DNA from: Parabacteroides sp. PF5-6
Lineage (GTDB): Bacteria > Bacteroidota > Bacteroidia > Bacteroidales > Tannerellaceae
Direction: 5' to 3'
Assembly (NCBI RefSeq): GCF_029504695.1
Contig: NZ_JAQFIN010000004.1
Location: 248,001-312,000, forward strand
Length of the DNA: 64,000 bases
A model generated the notes under the pieces. The model made no database searches, was not told the origin of the DNA, and was given only the letters and a program-made list of their open reading frames with translations. Shown in pieces: positions 25,700-34,869 of the stretch. Within the stretch, counting starts at the first letter, position 1; each line of letters starts with the position of its first letter. Both the position numbers and the translations under genes were made by a program.

Positions 25700-26005
25700 A
25701 TGTCGCGCATTAAAGAGTTTTATGAGAAGTATCTTTCGTGGATCAATGTGTATGGGTTGGTCACGATTGTTTTCCTGGTATTGACGTTTACGGCCGGGGA
25801 CAGTAGTCTGTACAGGCGCTACCAGTACGACGAGAAGATTCGGGGTCTGGAGAAAGAGATCAAGATCTATCAAAACGAGATTGAGGTGAACCGGCAGAAA
25901 TTGGATGCGCTTCATACTGACCGGGAAGGGTTGGAGCGGTTTGCGCGCGAAGAATATCACATGAAGAAACCGGACGAAGAGATCTTCCTTATCAAAAAGA
26001 AATAA
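25700..26005 (+). CDS. FtsB/DivIC-type septum formation protein
   Basis: A 101-aa bitopic division protein that, by family, links FtsQ/DivIB and FtsL in the divisome. A short cytoplasmic tail (MSRIKEFYEKYLSWINVYG) precedes one membrane helix (about residues 20-34) and a periplasmic coiled coil (residues about 40-85; IRGLEKEIKIYQNEIEVNRQ) ending in the conserved FAREEYHMKKPDEEIFLI. The following gene starts one base after the stop codon, so they are co-transcribed. Confidence 0.92.
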   Translation: MSRIKEFYEKYLSWINVYGLVTIVFLVLTFTAGDSSLYRRYQYDEKIRGLEKEIKIYQNEIEVNRQKLDALHTDREGLERFAREEYHMKKPDEEIFLIKKK

Positions 26006-26341
26006 ATGAATCCACAAATCCGTACGACTGTTTTTTATATGGCTGCCATCTGCGTTCTCTGCGGTGCAGTACTCTATTTCATCCAATGGTTTTTTGCCCC
26101 TTACCTGTTTGCTTTGGGTGCTGCCGGGGTTGCGGTCTGTTTCCTTACACTGCCGACGCGCGATATGGATTTCCGCCAGAAACGGCTCCACCGCTACAAT
26201 ATCTTTGCCGGCCTGTTGATGGTCTTTGCTTCCGCCCTGATGTTTTCCGACCGGAAAGAATGGGTGCTTTGCCTGACCGTAGGCACGGTCTTTCTGCTCT
26301 ATAGCTCTTTTGCTTCCCCTTCGGATAAAGGGGACGCCTGA
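26006..26341 (+). CDS. Three-helix membrane protein downstream of DivIC
   Basis: A 111-aa integral membrane protein with no motif I recognise. Hydrophobic segments lie at about residues 8-25, 31-48 (possibly one re-entrant pair), 66-80 and 86-102, with a positively charged loop FRQKRLHRYN facing the cytoplasm. It starts at the base after the DivIC-like stop, and small membrane proteins of this kind follow the gene in many Bacteroidota. A division or envelope role is only suggested by linkage. Confidence 0.75.
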   Translation: MNPQIRTTVFYMAAICVLCGAVLYFIQWFFAPYLFALGAAGVAVCFLTLPTRDMDFRQKRLHRYNIFAGLLMVFASALMFSDRKEWVLCLTVGTVFLLYSSFASPSDKGDA

Positions 26342-26374
26342 TTCAGCCCGTTTTTCACTTTCCCATTTGATTCC

Positions 26375-28702
26375 TTATTCCGCCTTCACACTGTCTACCG
26401 GATTGGCATTGGCAGCCTGGTAGCTTTGGAAATAGACAGTCAGGAAAGAGATCAAGAGACAGAACAGTCCTGAACCGATAAAGATCAACGGTGAGAGGTC
26501 GATCCGGTAGGAATAGTCCATCAGCCAGCGCCGCATGATATACCATACCAATGGGGTGGCGATCACAAAAGCGATCCCGACATAATTGAGGAAAGTAAAG
26601 ATCAAACGTTTCAATACCTGTCCCTCGCTCGAACCGAATACCTTACGGACGGCGATCTCCCGCGAACGCTGCTGAATGAAATAGGTCGACATCGCCAGCA
26701 ATCCCAGAAGTGAGATCAGGATCGCAATCACACAGAAGATCATCACGATCTTCGCTGTGCGGCGCTGTGAAGGAAAAGAGTCTTGGAGCTGCTGCTCCAT
26801 ATACTTCCCGGGCATATCAAGACCCATCATCTTTTCGTAGACCTCTTTGACTTGCTCAAAAGCGATCTGCGGATCACCATTGATCTCGACCAGGATATTC
26901 CAGATCCACAGGTTTTCACCACTTCTGACTATCACCTGGGTCGGCGGAAGATCGGACAGGATATTCCCCACCCGGAAGTTTTTCAGTTTGCCGGCGATAG
27001 GTGCATCGCGGTCGTAGTATTTGAAGCTGGGCGTATCGTCGCTGATCATCAGTTCCTGATATGCCTGTTCGTTCAGATAAATACCTTCGGTCGGAGCCAA
27101 TTGGTTATCCACTAATATCTCAAAGCCAAACAGGGAGAAATACGTACTGTCGCCCATCAGCGTCTGGAAAGAGATATTCCGGTCTTCATAACGCATCGTA
27201 TTGTTATTGCCCCGATTGAAAGGGGTGCCGGCACCATACGCCACCCGGTTGACCGAAGCCAGTTGACTCACCTCATTGCCAAAAGCATAGATCCGCTCGC
27301 GCGACTGAAAATGATGGGAAGAGATATCGATGATATTCTTCATATTGTAACCCAACGGTGCATCGAGCATGTGGTTGATCTGCAAGACCATCGTCACCGA
27401 AGCGGCGATCATCATAATCGTAATCACATTCTGGAACGTAATGAATATCTTGGAGAACACCATCTTTGTCTTTACCCGGAAGCCACCGCGCACGATATCG
27501 ATCGGCTTCGAGTTGGAGATAATCCAGGCGGGCAATAAGCCGGAGGTAAGGCCCAACAGCAGAATCACAGCCAGAGCGATCAGTATATTCGTCGGCGTAA
27601 GGGATCCCATCAGATCGATATGTGTCCGCAAGAGGTCGTCAGCAAAAGGCAGTACGGCCAACGCCAACAGAAAACCCAAGACAAAAGAGAAGAGCGACAG
27701 CAGGGTCGACTCCATAATCAGGCGACTAAACAGTTCCCCGCGGGAAGACCCCAGCAACCGTCGCGTAGCCATCTCTTTGGCGCGCTGCCCGGTCTGCGCC
27801 ACTGTCAGGTTGATATAATTAATCACAGCAAAGAGCAGGATTAGGATACCTACCGACATCAGGATCATCACAAAGTCCCAGTCGCCCTTCCGGATATTGT
27901 TCCAGGCACCGACCTCCGAGAAATAAATCTCACTCCACGGGTGGAGGACTACCTCTCGCTCCGGATAATTCTTGTAGAACCAGAAGATCTCCGCAAAAAG
28001 TTCCTTCATATCAGGCAACTTCGCGTGCAGGTCCGCTCCTTCTTTAACCAACACAAACAGGTTAGCTCCCGTCGCATTATTGAAACTCTCGACAGCAAGG
28101 CCAGAATTGAAAAAATGGATATTCTCTATACTTAATAAGATATCGGGTTCCGGAAAGATCGAGTTCTTGATATCCTTCATAATACCATTGACCGTCACGG
28201 TCACCGAGTCGTTAATATGGATCATCTGCCCCAGCGGGTCTTCACTACCAAAGGCTTTACGGGCAAATGATTCTGAGACCACCGCGTAGTTGGGCACTTC
28301 GATTACCTTATGTTTATCACCAATCAAGAGCGGATAAGAGAATACGTTGAAAAAGGTAGTATCCGAGAAAAGCAAATCAGCTTTCATTGTTGTTTCTTTG
28401 ATCTGCACCAGCTGATCCTGAGAAGACGTAACAGTAGGAACGATAGCCTCGATCTCCGGATAACGACTCATCAGGTGATTTTTTATTTTCCAATGTGAGC
28501 CAATCTGATCCTGGCTCCCCAGAACATATACCCGGTCGGCCTTTTCCTGGCCTTGATCGACCGATAGTTCCTGCTGGGTATAGACCGCGATCAGAATCAC
28601 AAACATCAACGAAACGGACAAGCCGAAGATATCGATTGCCGTGTACCCGACATTCCGACTCAGAAACTTAAAGAAAGACTTAAAATTCAACAGGTTGTTC
28701 AT
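26375..28702 (-). CDS. MacB/FtsX-type ABC transporter permease
   Basis: A 775-aa permease of the tandem MacB_PCD-FtsX type used by antimicrobial-peptide or lipid exporters in Bacteroidota. An N-terminal membrane anchor (DIFGLSVSLMFVILIAVYT) precedes a periplasmic MacB_PCD domain, then an FtsX core with helices around residues 285-430 (VNLTVAQTGQRAKEMATRRLLGSSR motif region), a second periplasmic domain (450-640) and a second FtsX core (650-770) with RSREIAVRKVFGSSEGQV. No ATPase gene is adjacent in the window, so its partner is elsewhere or shared. It is divergent from the helicase gene. Confidence 0.9.
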   Translation of the reverse strand: MNNLLNFKSFFKFLSRNVGYTAIDIFGLSVSLMFVILIAVYTQQELSVDQGQEKADRVYVLGSQDQIGSHWKIKNHLMSRYPEIEAIVPTVTSSQDQLVQIKETTMKADLLFSDTTFFNVFSYPLLIGDKHKVIEVPNYAVVSESFARKAFGSEDPLGQMIHINDSVTVTVNGIMKDIKNSIFPEPDILLSIENIHFFNSGLAVESFNNATGANLFVLVKEGADLHAKLPDMKELFAEIFWFYKNYPEREVVLHPWSEIYFSEVGAWNNIRKGDWDFVMILMSVGILILLFAVINYINLTVAQTGQRAKEMATRRLLGSSRGELFSRLIMESTLLSLFSFVLGFLLALAVLPFADDLLRTHIDLMGSLTPTNILIALAVILLLGLTSGLLPAWIISNSKPIDIVRGGFRVKTKMVFSKIFITFQNVITIMMIAASVTMVLQINHMLDAPLGYNMKNIIDISSHHFQSRERIYAFGNEVSQLASVNRVAYGAGTPFNRGNNNTMRYEDRNISFQTLMGDSTYFSLFGFEILVDNQLAPTEGIYLNEQAYQELMISDDTPSFKYYDRDAPIAGKLKNFRVGNILSDLPPTQVIVRSGENLWIWNILVEINGDPQIAFEQVKEVYEKMMGLDMPGKYMEQQLQDSFPSQRRTAKIVMIFCVIAILISLLGLLAMSTYFIQQRSREIAVRKVFGSSEGQVLKRLIFTFLNYVGIAFVIATPLVWYIMRRWLMDYSYRIDLSPLIFIGSGLFCLLISFLTVYFQSYQAANANPVDSVKAE

Positions 28703-28812
28703 GACGATATGGTCTTATTTATTTATTCTGCCCACCCACAAGCAAAGAATGTGCCAAACAAAACAAACCAATGAAACACAAAGAATTAAAGAAAGCCCCA
28801 CCGGATGCCACT

Positions 28813-28865
28813 GTCTAATAATTAGACACTACTGTAAAGATATTTGACATTTATCATTACTTTTG
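28813..28865 (+). promoter_or_regulatory. Palindromic operator and promoter of the Pif1-like helicase
   Basis: GTCTAATAATTAGAC (28813-28827) is a perfect 7+1+7 palindrome in the spacer between the permease and the helicase. TACTTTTG at 28858-28865 is the -7 box, 24 bp before the ATG at 28890. Confidence 0.5.
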
Positions 28866-28889
28866 TTTTCAATCTAAAAGAATGAACAC

Positions 28890-31043
28890 ATGGAAATGCA
28901 CAAGCAATCAGACCTGGCTTTGAAATACATACAAAATACCGGCACGCATCTCTTCCTGACCGGGAAGGCGGGGACCGGGAAAACGACTTTCCTCCGGCGG
29001 TTGAAAGATCTCTCACCCAAACGTATGGTGGTGGTAGCCCCAACAGGTGTGGCGGCGATCAATGCCGGCGGCGTGACGATCCATTCCTTTTTCCAGCTTC
29101 CTTTCGGACCGTATATTCCGGGGGTGACCGATCAGGGCAACCCATCCTCCTCGCATAAGTTCAGCCGCGACAAGATCAATGTGATCCGAAGCATGGATCT
29201 GTTGGTGATCGATGAAATCAGTATGGTACGTGCCGATCTCTTGGATGCGATCAGTGATATGTTGTGCCGTTTCCGCGATAAGAATAAACCTTTCGGCGGC
29301 GTGCAATTGTTATTGATCGGCGATATGCAGCAATTGGCACCGGTAGCCAAAGAGGAAGAGTGGAACCTATTGAAGGCGCATTACGCCTCGCCTTATTTCT
29401 TCGACAGCAAAGCGCTCGCCCAGAGCCACTACCTCTGCGTGGAGCTCACCCATGTGTATCGCCAGAGTGACGATGCTTTCGTGCGTTTATTGAACCAGAT
29501 CCGCGAGAACCAACCCGACGACGAGACCCTTCGCCGGCTGAACGAACGCTACATCCCCGATTTCAGGCCGGACGATAAAGAAGGCTATATCACCTTGACC
29601 ACCCACAACTATCAGGCGCAGCAGATCAATAGCCGTAAGCTTGCCGAGCTGCCGGGACTGCCCTTTGTCTTCAATGCCGAGGTCTCCGATGAATTCCCGG
29701 CCTATTCCTACCCGACCGACGAACGACTGGAGCTTAAACTCGGCGCGCAGGTGATGTTCGTTAAGAACGATTCGTCGGGCGACAAGCTATATTATAATGG
29801 TAAGATCGGGAAGATCGTCTTTATTAATAATGAGAAAATAATTGTCAACGACGAACGAGGCAACGATATCACCGTGAACCGGGAAGTCTGGCAGAACGTG
29901 AAATACACAATCAACGAGGAGACACAAGAGATCAGCGAAAACATCGCCGGCTCCTTCTCCCAGTATCCGCTCAAGACCGCCTGGGCGATTACGATCCATA
30001 AGAGTCAGGGCTTGACATTCGAAAAGGCGATTATCGATGCGGCCGCCGCTTTCTCGCACGGCCAGGTCTATGTTGCCCTGAGCCGGTGCAAGACCTTGGA
30101 AGGTATGGTATTGACCAGCCGGATCAGTCGGAATGCCCTCATTAACGATATGCGACTGGATCAGTACAAGCAATCTCTCTCGGGCATACAAGCCAATGAG
30201 GCTTACCTGCAGACGGCGCAACAAGCCTACTACCTGAAACTCGTACTCGAGCTTTTCGATTTCGAAACGGTCCAGCAACGTTTGCAGTATGTCGCTCACC
30301 TGGTTTCCGCCCATCTCGCCAGGCTCTATCCCGAATGGAGCAGCCGCTATTCGCAGAGCCGCGATGCGTTCCGGGCGGAGGTGACCGAAGTGGGCAATCG
30401 TTTTCAGACCCAGCTCCGGCAACTGATCGAAGGCAACCCTTCGTATGCACAAGATGAAGTGATACAAGAGCGGATCAAGAAGGGAACCGCCTATTTCCTG
30501 CAGCAGATGGAGAAGTATGGCGCGGTTGTATTGAAAGGCTTTGATTTGGATATCGACAACAAAGAAACCCTCAAGCTCCTAAGCAAAGCGTCGAACAACC
30601 TGAAAGACGATTTTCTCTTGAAATGGTCTGTCCTGAAAGCCTGCCGGGAGGAGTTCCGCATCAGCGCCTATCTCTCCGCCAAAGCCAAAGCCCAGATGGA
30701 GCCACCTCCCGCGCCCAAGCGTAAGAAAGAGAAGGCCGTGCGTGCAAAAAAAGAAAAAAACGAAGAGATCGAAGCCGCCGTGCAAGGCGATATCCGCCAT
30801 CCGGTTCTCTACAACCGGATACGCAACTGGCGGTATGAATTGTCGGTCGAGAAGAAACTCCCGCCTTATACCATCCTGCAGCAGAAAGCTTTATTGGGCA
30901 TCGTGAACCTCTTGCCCTCGAATAGTAAAGAGCTGTTGATGATTCCCGGCATCGGGAAAAAGGTAGTCGAGAATTACGGGCAGGAACTGATGGAGATGAT
31001 TGATCGCTATCGGGAAGAGATCGGAAAAGGCGACCAGGGGTGA
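28890..31043 (+). CDS. Pif1/RecD-like SF1 DNA helicase with HRDC-like tail
   Basis: A 717-aa DNA helicase. Residues 1-420 form the SF1B core: Walker A LTGKAGTGKTTFLRR (about 24-38), VVVAPTGVAAINAGGVTIHSFF, Walker B LLVIDEISMVRADLLD, a QLAPVAKEEEW segment, and motif VI AWAITIHKSQGLTFEKAIID with VYVALSRCKTLEGMVLTSR. The C-terminal third is helical, with a Lys/Glu-rich linker (KRKKEKAVRAKKEKNEEIE) and a HRDC-like end (LLMIPGIGKKVVENYGQEL). This architecture is widespread in Bacteroidota; the exact role in repair or replication is not assigned. Confidence 0.9.
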   Translation: MEMHKQSDLALKYIQNTGTHLFLTGKAGTGKTTFLRRLKDLSPKRMVVVAPTGVAAINAGGVTIHSFFQLPFGPYIPGVTDQGNPSSSHKFSRDKINVIRSMDLLVIDEISMVRADLLDAISDMLCRFRDKNKPFGGVQLLLIGDMQQLAPVAKEEEWNLLKAHYASPYFFDSKALAQSHYLCVELTHVYRQSDDAFVRLLNQIRENQPDDETLRRLNERYIPDFRPDDKEGYITLTTHNYQAQQINSRKLAELPGLPFVFNAEVSDEFPAYSYPTDERLELKLGAQVMFVKNDSSGDKLYYNGKIGKIVFINNEKIIVNDERGNDITVNREVWQNVKYTINEETQEISENIAGSFSQYPLKTAWAITIHKSQGLTFEKAIIDAAAAFSHGQVYVALSRCKTLEGMVLTSRISRNALINDMRLDQYKQSLSGIQANEAYLQTAQQAYYLKLVLELFDFETVQQRLQYVAHLVSAHLARLYPEWSSRYSQSRDAFRAEVTEVGNRFQTQLRQLIEGNPSYAQDEVIQERIKKGTAYFLQQMEKYGAVVLKGFDLDIDNKETLKLLSKASNNLKDDFLLKWSVLKACREEFRISAYLSAKAKAQMEPPPAPKRKKEKAVRAKKEKNEEIEAAVQGDIRHPVLYNRIRNWRYELSVEKKLPPYTILQQKALLGIVNLLPSNSKELLMIPGIGKKVVENYGQELMEMIDRYREEIGKGDQG

Positions 31044-31047
31044 TCCC

Positions 31048-31605
31048 TTAAAACGTCACCGACGCATAAAACCCGAAATGGTTGGGGGCGGCGATGGGAG
31101 AGAGGGTGATCTGGTGCTTCTGCAGGTAAGGGTGGGTGAAGAGGTATGCGCTGCCTATGCCCAGTGCGGCACCGGCGACGACGTCCCACCAATCATGTTT
31201 TTTGCTGTAAACACGGCTCCAACCGACATAGGAGGCGACGGCATAGGCGGGGATGCCCCATTTCCAGCCGTAACGTTTCTGGAGAAAAGCGGCGCCGGTA
31301 AAGGAGATCGACGTATGTAAGGAGGGGAAGGAGTGGTTGTCGCTACGGTCGGGCCGTTCTTTCCCCACCAGGTACTTGAGGCCATAGGATACGCCCAGGG
31401 TGGTTGCCGCGGCGAATGCTCCTTGTTTCAATCCCTCCCAGTCCTGCAAAGCCAATACCGTCGCGGCGCAAGCCAGGGGCGTCACCGCTGCCATGATGTC
31501 GCCGGAGGTCCTGACGGATTTGCGGCTGCCGGTTATCTCTACCTGTTGCGCGGCGACCGGAACAGTCCAAAGGATAAGGCTTATAAAGAGGAATACGTAT
31601 TTCAT
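31048..31605 (-). CDS. PAP2-family phosphatase
   Basis: A 185-aa exported PAP2/acid-phosphatase-type protein. After a signal peptide (MKYVFLFISLILWTVPVAAQ) the three catalytic motifs are present: KERPDRSDN (motif 1), FPSLHTSISF (motif 2, Ser-Leu-His) and SRVYSKKHDWWDVVAG (motif 3, with catalytic His). Such enzymes dephosphorylate undecaprenyl pyrophosphate or lipid A, often in the periplasm. Its stop is 4 bp from the convergent helicase stop, so the two transcripts overlap at their ends. Confidence 0.88.
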   Translation of the reverse strand: MKYVFLFISLILWTVPVAAQQVEITGSRKSVRTSGDIMAAVTPLACAATVLALQDWEGLKQGAFAAATTLGVSYGLKYLVGKERPDRSDNHSFPSLHTSISFTGAAFLQKRYGWKWGIPAYAVASYVGWSRVYSKKHDWWDVVAGAALGIGSAYLFTHPYLQKHQITLSPIAAPNHFGFYASVTF

Positions 31606-31731
31606 GCTTTCACGTTCTTTAATCGTTTATTTACCAACGCAAAATTATCGTTTATATTGGTTTACCCGTGATTTATTTGTTCCCGGTGGGGAACAAAAAC
31701 AGGATGTGATTCGAATTGCGGGGAGAATCGC

Positions 31732-31739
31732 TATCTTTG
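31732..31739 (+). promoter_or_regulatory. -7 box of the glycosyltransferase-kinase operon
   Basis: TATCTTTG in the spacer, 39 bp before the ATG at 31779. A short GCTCCGG direct pair (31743-31758) lies in the leader. Confidence 0.5.
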
Positions 31740-31778
31740 CAGCTCCGGTTTGCTCCGGCATATTAAAACAGATTATAG

Positions 31779-32495
31779 ATGAAAAAGATACATGTGATTA
31801 CTCCGGTAAAGGATTCGATCGAATTGACCCTGCAAACGATTCAGGCGATAAACGCGTCTTCCTTCCGGGTGCCTTTCTCTTATACCGTGTACAATGACTT
31901 CAGCACCCCTGAGAATACCCGCCGCTTGGAAGAGGCGGCGCGGGAATATGGTTTTACCTTGGTCAATCTCTCCGATATCACGCAACATCCCTCGCCCAAC
32001 TACCTCCTGGTCTTGCAACTCGCCCAGCAGCAAGCGATAACGGAAGAGGCCGCTTTATGCCTCGTCGAGTCGGATGTGTTGGTGAAACCCGATACCTTGC
32101 AGTCTCTTTTCGATGAAGCTTTGAAACAGCCCGACTGCGGTATGATTGCCGCGGTGACTGTCGACCGGGAAGGGGAGATCAATTTCCCCTATCTGTATGC
32201 CAAAGGCAAGAAGAGCGGACTTTTTGCCACGAAGAAGCGGCTGAGCTTTTGTTGTACGCTGCTGACGCTGCCTTACCTGAAGGCCTTCAGCTTCGAGCGG
32301 CTCGATTCGACCAAGTCGTGGCACGATGTGACCGTGTCGCATGAATCCCTGAAGCACGGCTTCCGCAATTATCTCTGCACCAGCCTGCCCGTGTTTCATC
32401 AGCCCCACGGCAGCCGTCCCTGGAAGCACCTGAAGTATAGCAATCCCCTGAAGTATTATTGGTTGAAGTTTATCCACAAACGCGATAAGATCTGA
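31779..32495 (+). CDS. GT2-like glycosyltransferase
   Basis: A 238-aa cytoplasmic GT-A fold glycosyltransferase. The N-terminus (KKIHVITPVKDSIELTLQTI) and YTVYNDFSTPENTRRL match the nucleotide-binding part; the metal site equivalent to DxD is probably ESDVLV (near residue 98). A later acidic segment (RLDSTKSWHDVTVSHESLKHGF) fits the ED/QxxRW-like acceptor region. It lies one base before the lipopolysaccharide-kinase-like gene, so both may act on the same lipid A or core glycan. The acceptor is unknown. Confidence 0.85.
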   Translation: MKKIHVITPVKDSIELTLQTIQAINASSFRVPFSYTVYNDFSTPENTRRLEEAAREYGFTLVNLSDITQHPSPNYLLVLQLAQQQAITEEAALCLVESDVLVKPDTLQSLFDEALKQPDCGMIAAVTVDREGEINFPYLYAKGKKSGLFATKKRLSFCCTLLTLPYLKAFSFERLDSTKSWHDVTVSHESLKHGFRNYLCTSLPVFHQPHGSRPWKHLKYSNPLKYYWLKFIHKRDKI

Positions 32496-32496
32496 T

Positions 32497-33237
32497 ATGA
32501 AAAAGGAAAAGCCTGCCAAGTTATTGGTTCATCCCGATTACAAAGTCTTGGAACCGTTTGTCGAACGTCTGCCCGAATCATTCGCCCGCGGGGAAGGCCG
32601 TTGCATCTATAAAGGGCGTAATGAGTTGCGTGCCTTCGAAGAAGAAGGCTTTCAGTTGGTTGTGAAATCCTATCGGCGTCCCAACCTCTTCAACCGGCTG
32701 GTTTATTCTTTTATCCGTTCGACCAAAGCGGAGCGGGCGTATCTTAATGCCTTGAAGTTTATTGAAGCAGGCATCGGCAGCCCGGCTCCGGTAGCTTTCC
32801 TGGTGCAGAAGAAAGGCGGGTTGGTCGACCAGACGTATTTCGTTTCCCTGCAATCGACCTGTCCTTTTACTTTCCGGGATTTGACGCGGCAGACGTTTGC
32901 GCGCGAAGAAGAGATCCTGACCACTATCGGGCAGGTTTCGGGCCGGATGCACAACCAGGGTTTTTTGCACAAAGACTATTCCCGGGGTAATATCCTTTTT
33001 GATGACCGGGAAGCCACGATCGCCATTGAAATCGTTGACCTGAACCGTATGCGTTTCGGCACGGTCTCGCAGAAGGCCGGCTGCCGCAACCTCAACCGCT
33101 TGCCTTTGCCCGACGGGATGTTTGATGTCCTGGGTGCTGCCTACGCGAAAGAAAGAGGATTTGATCCGGAAGTGTGTATCCGGGAGATCAAAGCTGCCCG
33201 CAAGCGGGAAGCGATCCGCACGAACGAACCGTTCTGA
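32497..33237 (+). CDS. Lipopolysaccharide kinase (Kdo/WaaP-like) family protein
   Basis: A 246-aa protein-kinase-fold enzyme of the WaaP/KdkA type that would phosphorylate a sugar of the LPS inner core. The kinase landmarks are VVKSYRR (ATP-binding Lys), the catalytic loop FLHKDYSRGNILFD (Asp followed by N, residues about 155-168) and the metal-binding IEIVDLNRMRFG in place of DFG. The start codon overlaps no coding sequence and lies one base after the glycosyltransferase stop. Together the two genes look like a core-decoration module. Confidence 0.9.
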   Translation: MKKEKPAKLLVHPDYKVLEPFVERLPESFARGEGRCIYKGRNELRAFEEEGFQLVVKSYRRPNLFNRLVYSFIRSTKAERAYLNALKFIEAGIGSPAPVAFLVQKKGGLVDQTYFVSLQSTCPFTFRDLTRQTFAREEEILTTIGQVSGRMHNQGFLHKDYSRGNILFDDREATIAIEIVDLNRMRFGTVSQKAGCRNLNRLPLPDGMFDVLGAAYAKERGFDPEVCIREIKAARKREAIRTNEPF

Positions 33238-33325
33238 GTTATTTCAGGGGTTCGACCACCCTCTTTCCCGGGTATTATTTCTCTCCCATGTTATGTTTTC
33301 TTTCCTTTGTCGTCTAATCAATAGA

Positions 33326-33832
33326 ATGGAACTCGAAGCGTTTAAGACAACGGTTGTACCCCTGCGTACGAAGTTACTGCATATTTCCCTGCGGCTACTG
33401 GATGAACCGGCCGACGCGGAAGATGTGGTGCAGGAAGTCCTGCTTAAACTCTGGCAGATGCGCGATCAGTTGGATCAGTACCATAGCGTAGAGGCGCTGG
33501 CGGTGACGATGACCAAGAACCTGACATTGGACAAGATCAAACTGCGCAAGCCGCAAGGCGATGAAGCGGAGCTGCTGCGTCTCGACTCGGGCATGCGAAA
33601 CCCGGAGCTGAGTCTGGAGCAGAAAGATGCAGTGGACTGTATCCGCCGGCTGATCGAAGAACTGCCACCCCTGCAACAGGCCATTATCCGGATGAAAGAT
33701 ATCGAAGGCTACGAACTGGCCGAGATCGCGAGCATCACCGGGACGCAGGTCGAGTCCGTTCGTTCCAACCTGTCGCGGGCACGGAAGAAGGTTCGGGAGC
33801 AATATGTACAAATTATGAGTTATAAGATATAA
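33326..33832 (+). CDS. ECF-type RNA polymerase sigma factor
   Basis: A 168-aa sigma factor of the Bacteroidota ECF class. Region 2: PLRTKLLHISLRLLDEPADAEDVVQEVLLKLWQMR (residues about 11-46). Region 4: ELPPLQQAIIRMKDIEGYELAEIASITGTQVESVRSNLSRARKKVRE (about 118-162). The ATG at 33326 fits the family length; the frame is open upstream only into the previous gene. The last codons (QIMSYKI) derive from a heptamer-like repeat, ATTATGAGTTATAAG. The next gene starts 3 bp after the stop, an operon with an anti-sigma-like protein. Confidence 0.92.
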   Translation: MELEAFKTTVVPLRTKLLHISLRLLDEPADAEDVVQEVLLKLWQMRDQLDQYHSVEALAVTMTKNLTLDKIKLRKPQGDEAELLRLDSGMRNPELSLEQKDAVDCIRRLIEELPPLQQAIIRMKDIEGYELAEIASITGTQVESVRSNLSRARKKVREQYVQIMSYKI

Positions 33833-33835
33833 GTT

Positions 33836-34327
33836 ATGAGACGGATAGAAGATCTTTTAGATAAATACTTCGAAGGGGAGACGTCGGCGGCGGAAGAGCA
33901 AGAGCTGCGGCAGTTCTTTGCCTCGGACGCGGTGCCGGAACATCTGCGGATCCACCAGCCGCTGTTCGCCTACTTCGCGGAGGAGATCCGCAAAGAAGAG
34001 GCAACGACCGTTCGCCGGCAGATGCCGCAACGGCGCCGGGTGCTTCTTTGGGTGTCGGGCGTAGCGGCGGCGGTATTGTTGCTGTTGGGCATCGGACAGG
34101 TATATGTCTTTCCCGGAAGGACCTTCTGCTCCGACAACTACGTGGTGATCAACGGACGCTGTTATACCGATCCGCACACCATCCGGGAGCATGCCCTGAA
34201 CGCCTTGCAGGAAATCTCCACCTCGGAACGCGATCTCTTCCCGGTGATCAGCGACGACGACGATCGCCAGGTGATCGAAGAGCAGTTTCGCGCCTTGGGT
34301 TCTTTCTTTAGTGATGACGACGAATAA
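33836..34327 (+). CDS. Probable anti-sigma factor-like single-pass membrane protein
   Basis: A 163-aa protein. Residues 1-60 are a soluble cytoplasmic part with MRRIEDLLDKYFEGETSAAEEQELRQFF, the start typical of proteins that follow ECF sigma genes in Bacteroidota. A single membrane helix follows (VLLWVSGVAAAVLLLLGIGQVYVF, about residues 68-91), then a periplasmic tail with two Cys (FCSDNYVVINGRCYTD) that may form a disulfide and an acidic end (DDDDRQ...SDDDE). It has no zinc-finger motif. The role is inferred from position. Confidence 0.75.
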   Translation: MRRIEDLLDKYFEGETSAAEEQELRQFFASDAVPEHLRIHQPLFAYFAEEIRKEEATTVRRQMPQRRRVLLWVSGVAAAVLLLLGIGQVYVFPGRTFCSDNYVVINGRCYTDPHTIREHALNALQEISTSERDLFPVISDDDDRQVIEEQFRALGSFFSDDDE

Positions 34328-34825
34328 ATGAGTATACACACAATGAAACAGATAAACGATATGAAACGGATAATACATACGATGACTTGCATCCTATTAC
34401 TCGGCCTGTTGTTGCCCGCGCCGGCAGTTGCCCTGGAGATGCAGAAAGACCTGCGCATACAGGATGTGTTCACCCGCTACGGGAAGAAGAAGAATGTGAC
34501 CATGGTCGAGCTCTCGAACGAGATGCTGGAGACCTACGGCATGACCCACTACAAGAGCATCACGATCAAGAACGATGCGGATGCCCTGCGTTTCACCCGC
34601 CGTTGCCTGGAGGCCGACCAGAAAGGCGCGCGCAAGATCAAAGAGGTGACCGACGACGGCGGCATCATCTCGGCCTACTACCAGTTGCCGACCGTGAAGG
34701 AGGATATCAACCGCTTTGTGCTTTTCAAGGTGAATAAGAAAGGGGTGATCACCCTGGTCTATATCGAAGGCGAACTGGATAGCGACGACTTGATTACGTT
34801 GCTCTTTACGCGCAATGATTTTTGA
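34328..34825 (+). CDS. Exported protein of unknown function (DUF6108-like)
   Basis: A 165-aa protein that starts right after the previous stop (TAA-ATG), so translation is coupled. Alternative Mets at residues 6 and 12 (34361) both precede a hydrophobic signal segment (TCILLLGLLLPAPAVA). The mature part is small and mixed alpha/beta, with VFTRYGKKKNVTMVELSNEM, DADALRFTRRCLEADQKGARKI and LFTRNDF at the end. It looks like a DUF6108-type protein but I am not certain. It sits between an anti-sigma-like protein and an outer-membrane barrel. Confidence 0.65.
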   Translation: MSIHTMKQINDMKRIIHTMTCILLLGLLLPAPAVALEMQKDLRIQDVFTRYGKKKNVTMVELSNEMLETYGMTHYKSITIKNDADALRFTRRCLEADQKGARKIKEVTDDGGIISAYYQLPTVKEDINRFVLFKVNKKGVITLVYIEGELDSDDLITLLFTRNDF

Positions 34826-34869
34826 AGAAGAGAGAAGATAGAAGAGAATAAACTAAAAATATAAAGAAG

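Noticed and set aside
33238-33260. tRNA-like GGGTTCGACCACCC
   Set aside because: It resembles a T-arm loop, but no acceptor stem, D-arm or anticodon arm can be placed around it.
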